The notes beneath the pieces are model-generated. The model was given only the letters and a program-made list of their open reading frames with translations, did no database searches and was not told the origin of the DNA. The position numbers and the translations under genes are program-made. A stretch of DNA of 11,211 nucleotides from Hamiltosporidium magnivora. Lineage: Eukaryota > Microsporidia > Dubosqiidae. This document shows, one piece after another, positions 10,348-11,211 of this stretch (its first letter is position 1; the number at the start of each line of letters is the position of its first letter). Where the stretch lies: positions 1-11,211 of the forward strand of contig PITI01000530.1 of the NCBI GenBank assembly GCA_004325065.1. Reading direction: 5' to 3'.

Positions 10348-10356
10348 TAAAAGGGT
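10348..10356 (-). promoter_or_regulatory. CCC start-proximal promoter element of the small membrane-protein gene
   Basis: Read on the - strand the element is ACCCTTTTA directly followed by the ATG at 10347. CCC (10353-10355) is separated from the start codon by exactly 5 nt. This matches hsp70 (ACCCTAAAA then ATG) in both core and spacing. Going through the other CCC/GGG triplets by eye, I found no further ATG at this distance on either strand. The pairing suggests both genes have very short 5' leaders and use the same initiation signal. Confidence 0.7.
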
Positions 10357-10739
10357 AATAATATTAAAAATTTTGTTAAAGATTAATCATGTAATACGAC
10401 AAGATTGAAATAAAATATTAAATTGGTTTGTATAAGACTGATATTTTAATACAATAAGATATGAAAAATAAAATTAAATTCTTCTTTGATTGTATGCGGC
10501 CAACTTAATGAAGATATTAGATTCTGATAGGTACATAAGAAAAATTATGTATTTTAAGGAAAAGAGTAATGGATTGAAACACATACCTTGAAATATAAAT
10601 TAGATACACATTTACATTTATCTTATCACAAGTATATTTAATAAGTTATTTATCAAAAGAAATTACTTTATTTAAAAGCATCACATCTTTTTAGAACAGA
10701 GGTGTTGTATGTGTTTTTATGACATTAACGCAGTTCTAG
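10357..10739. other. AT-rich spacer with no recognisable gene
   Basis: This is the upstream region of the - strand gene. It has no open frame of note, no clear TATA box and no RNA gene that I can recognise. Its composition is the same as the rest of the AT-rich background until the change near 10740. Confidence 0.55.
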
Positions 10740-11190
10740 GTTTAACATAAATAACTGCTACTCCAACACTTCATCGGTAACGCCTGCGATGCCTACATTC
10801 CAAAGCCTTTCATCTACCAGGTGTGTAGAACCTAATTAATAGGCAAGACAGTTGCTCGGAGTCGTTGATGTGCATTATTAAATGTGATCTTAGGCCGAAA
10901 CTCACTATAGGCTTCCCCAAGATTAAGCAGTATCCCCACTTACTTTACTCTTTCTAAACCCATTAATTTTCTGGCTAAGATATATTTGAGAAAATTACAT
11001 GGGGTACATCTAGACAGTGCAATGTCATACCAACAGTTATAACCTGCTACTTAGCTCTCCTGGCTTCAAATGGTTTCATTTTTGTATTTCACAGGCGCTA
11101 ATTCTTCTAACCCGAGTGAGTAAGGCTGAGTTTCTATGCTTTTACATGGCGATTACCTACATGTTCAGCTGCGGTCTGCAATCTGGTTAC
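10700..11190 (-). pseudogene. GC-richer island, possibly a decayed ISXO2/Merlin-type transposase
   Basis: From about 10740 to 11190 the sequence is roughly 40% G+C by line counts (33-43% per 60 bases), about twice the surroundings. No frame is open for more than 64 codons. On the - strand, short pieces in successive frames follow the order of an IS1595/ISXO2-like DDE domain, the fold used by Merlin elements. NDSEQ...IRFYTPGR (about 10813-10866) would cover the first acidic residue and the KYxRGR-like stretch. RLWNVGIAGVTDEV (about 10767-10808) resembles WVFGGVxRxTGxV. VIYVKPRTALMS then a stop then KHI (10708-10755) resembles the VxVxxRTAxTL...KHI stretch. These are eye matches to a remembered family pattern, with frameshifts and stops between them, so the assignment is tentative. 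The compositional island is firm. No terminal inverted repeat or target-site duplication was seen, and the right side may continue beyond the window. Confidence 0.3.
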
Positions 11191-11211
11191 ATAAAAAACT
11201 ACAAATAAATT

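Noticed and set aside
10154..10408. 84-codon open frame on the + strand opposite the small membrane-protein gene
   Set aside because: It begins with TTG rather than ATG and lies antisense to a longer ATG-started frame that has a CCC element.
11017..11208. 63-codon open frame on the + strand in the GC-richer island
   Set aside because: It starts at GTG, an in-frame TAG lies just upstream, there is no CCC element, and longer chance frames are expected at 40% G+C.

Overview
The window looks like one stretch of a very AT-rich, gene-poor eukaryotic genome. By eye most of it is about three-quarters A+T or more. The best fit is a microsporidian. Three things point there. The only long gene is an intron-less mitochondrial-type Hsp70 with almost no N-terminal presequence, as in the mitosomal Hsp70 of microsporidia. 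A CCC element ends exactly 5 nt before its ATG, like the CCC motif described upstream of microsporidian genes. A second, unrelated gene on the other strand carries the same CCC element at the same distance. The low gene density suggests an expanded, AT-rich microsporidian genome (Edhazardia- or Hamiltosporidium-like) rather than a compact Encephalitozoon-like one. Genus and species are inference.

Layout: 1-1360 is AT-rich sequence with no recognisable gene. 1361-3179 holds the CCC element and the complete mitosomal-type hsp70 gene (+ strand, 602 codons), with a possible AATAAA signal at 3217. 3180 to about 9720 is roughly 6.5 kb without a supportable gene; its longest open frames are about as long as expected by chance at this base composition. 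About 9720-10150 is a sharply strand-asymmetric block in which the + strand has almost no G. It includes a short imperfect tandem duplication and most of a 135-codon gene on the - strand (9940-10347). That gene encodes a small hydrophobic protein of unknown function and has its own CCC element at 10353-10356. 10357-10740 is plain AT-rich sequence. From about 10740 to 11190 composition jumps to roughly 40% G+C with all frames broken by stops. This looks like younger inserted DNA, tentatively a decayed ISXO2/Merlin-type DNA transposon.

How the parts relate: the two genes are 6.8 kb apart on opposite strands and are not an operon. What they share is the start-proximal promoter element, which is also the best evidence that the small unrecognised gene is real. 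Hsp70 would act inside the mitosome in protein import and iron-sulfur cluster assembly. The small protein is predicted to be secretory or membrane-bound, with no known partner here. No CRISPR array, rRNA, tRNA, complete mobile element or defence system is supportable. The most interesting items are the paired CCC elements, the orphan membrane protein with its T9 slippage site, and the GC-rich island.
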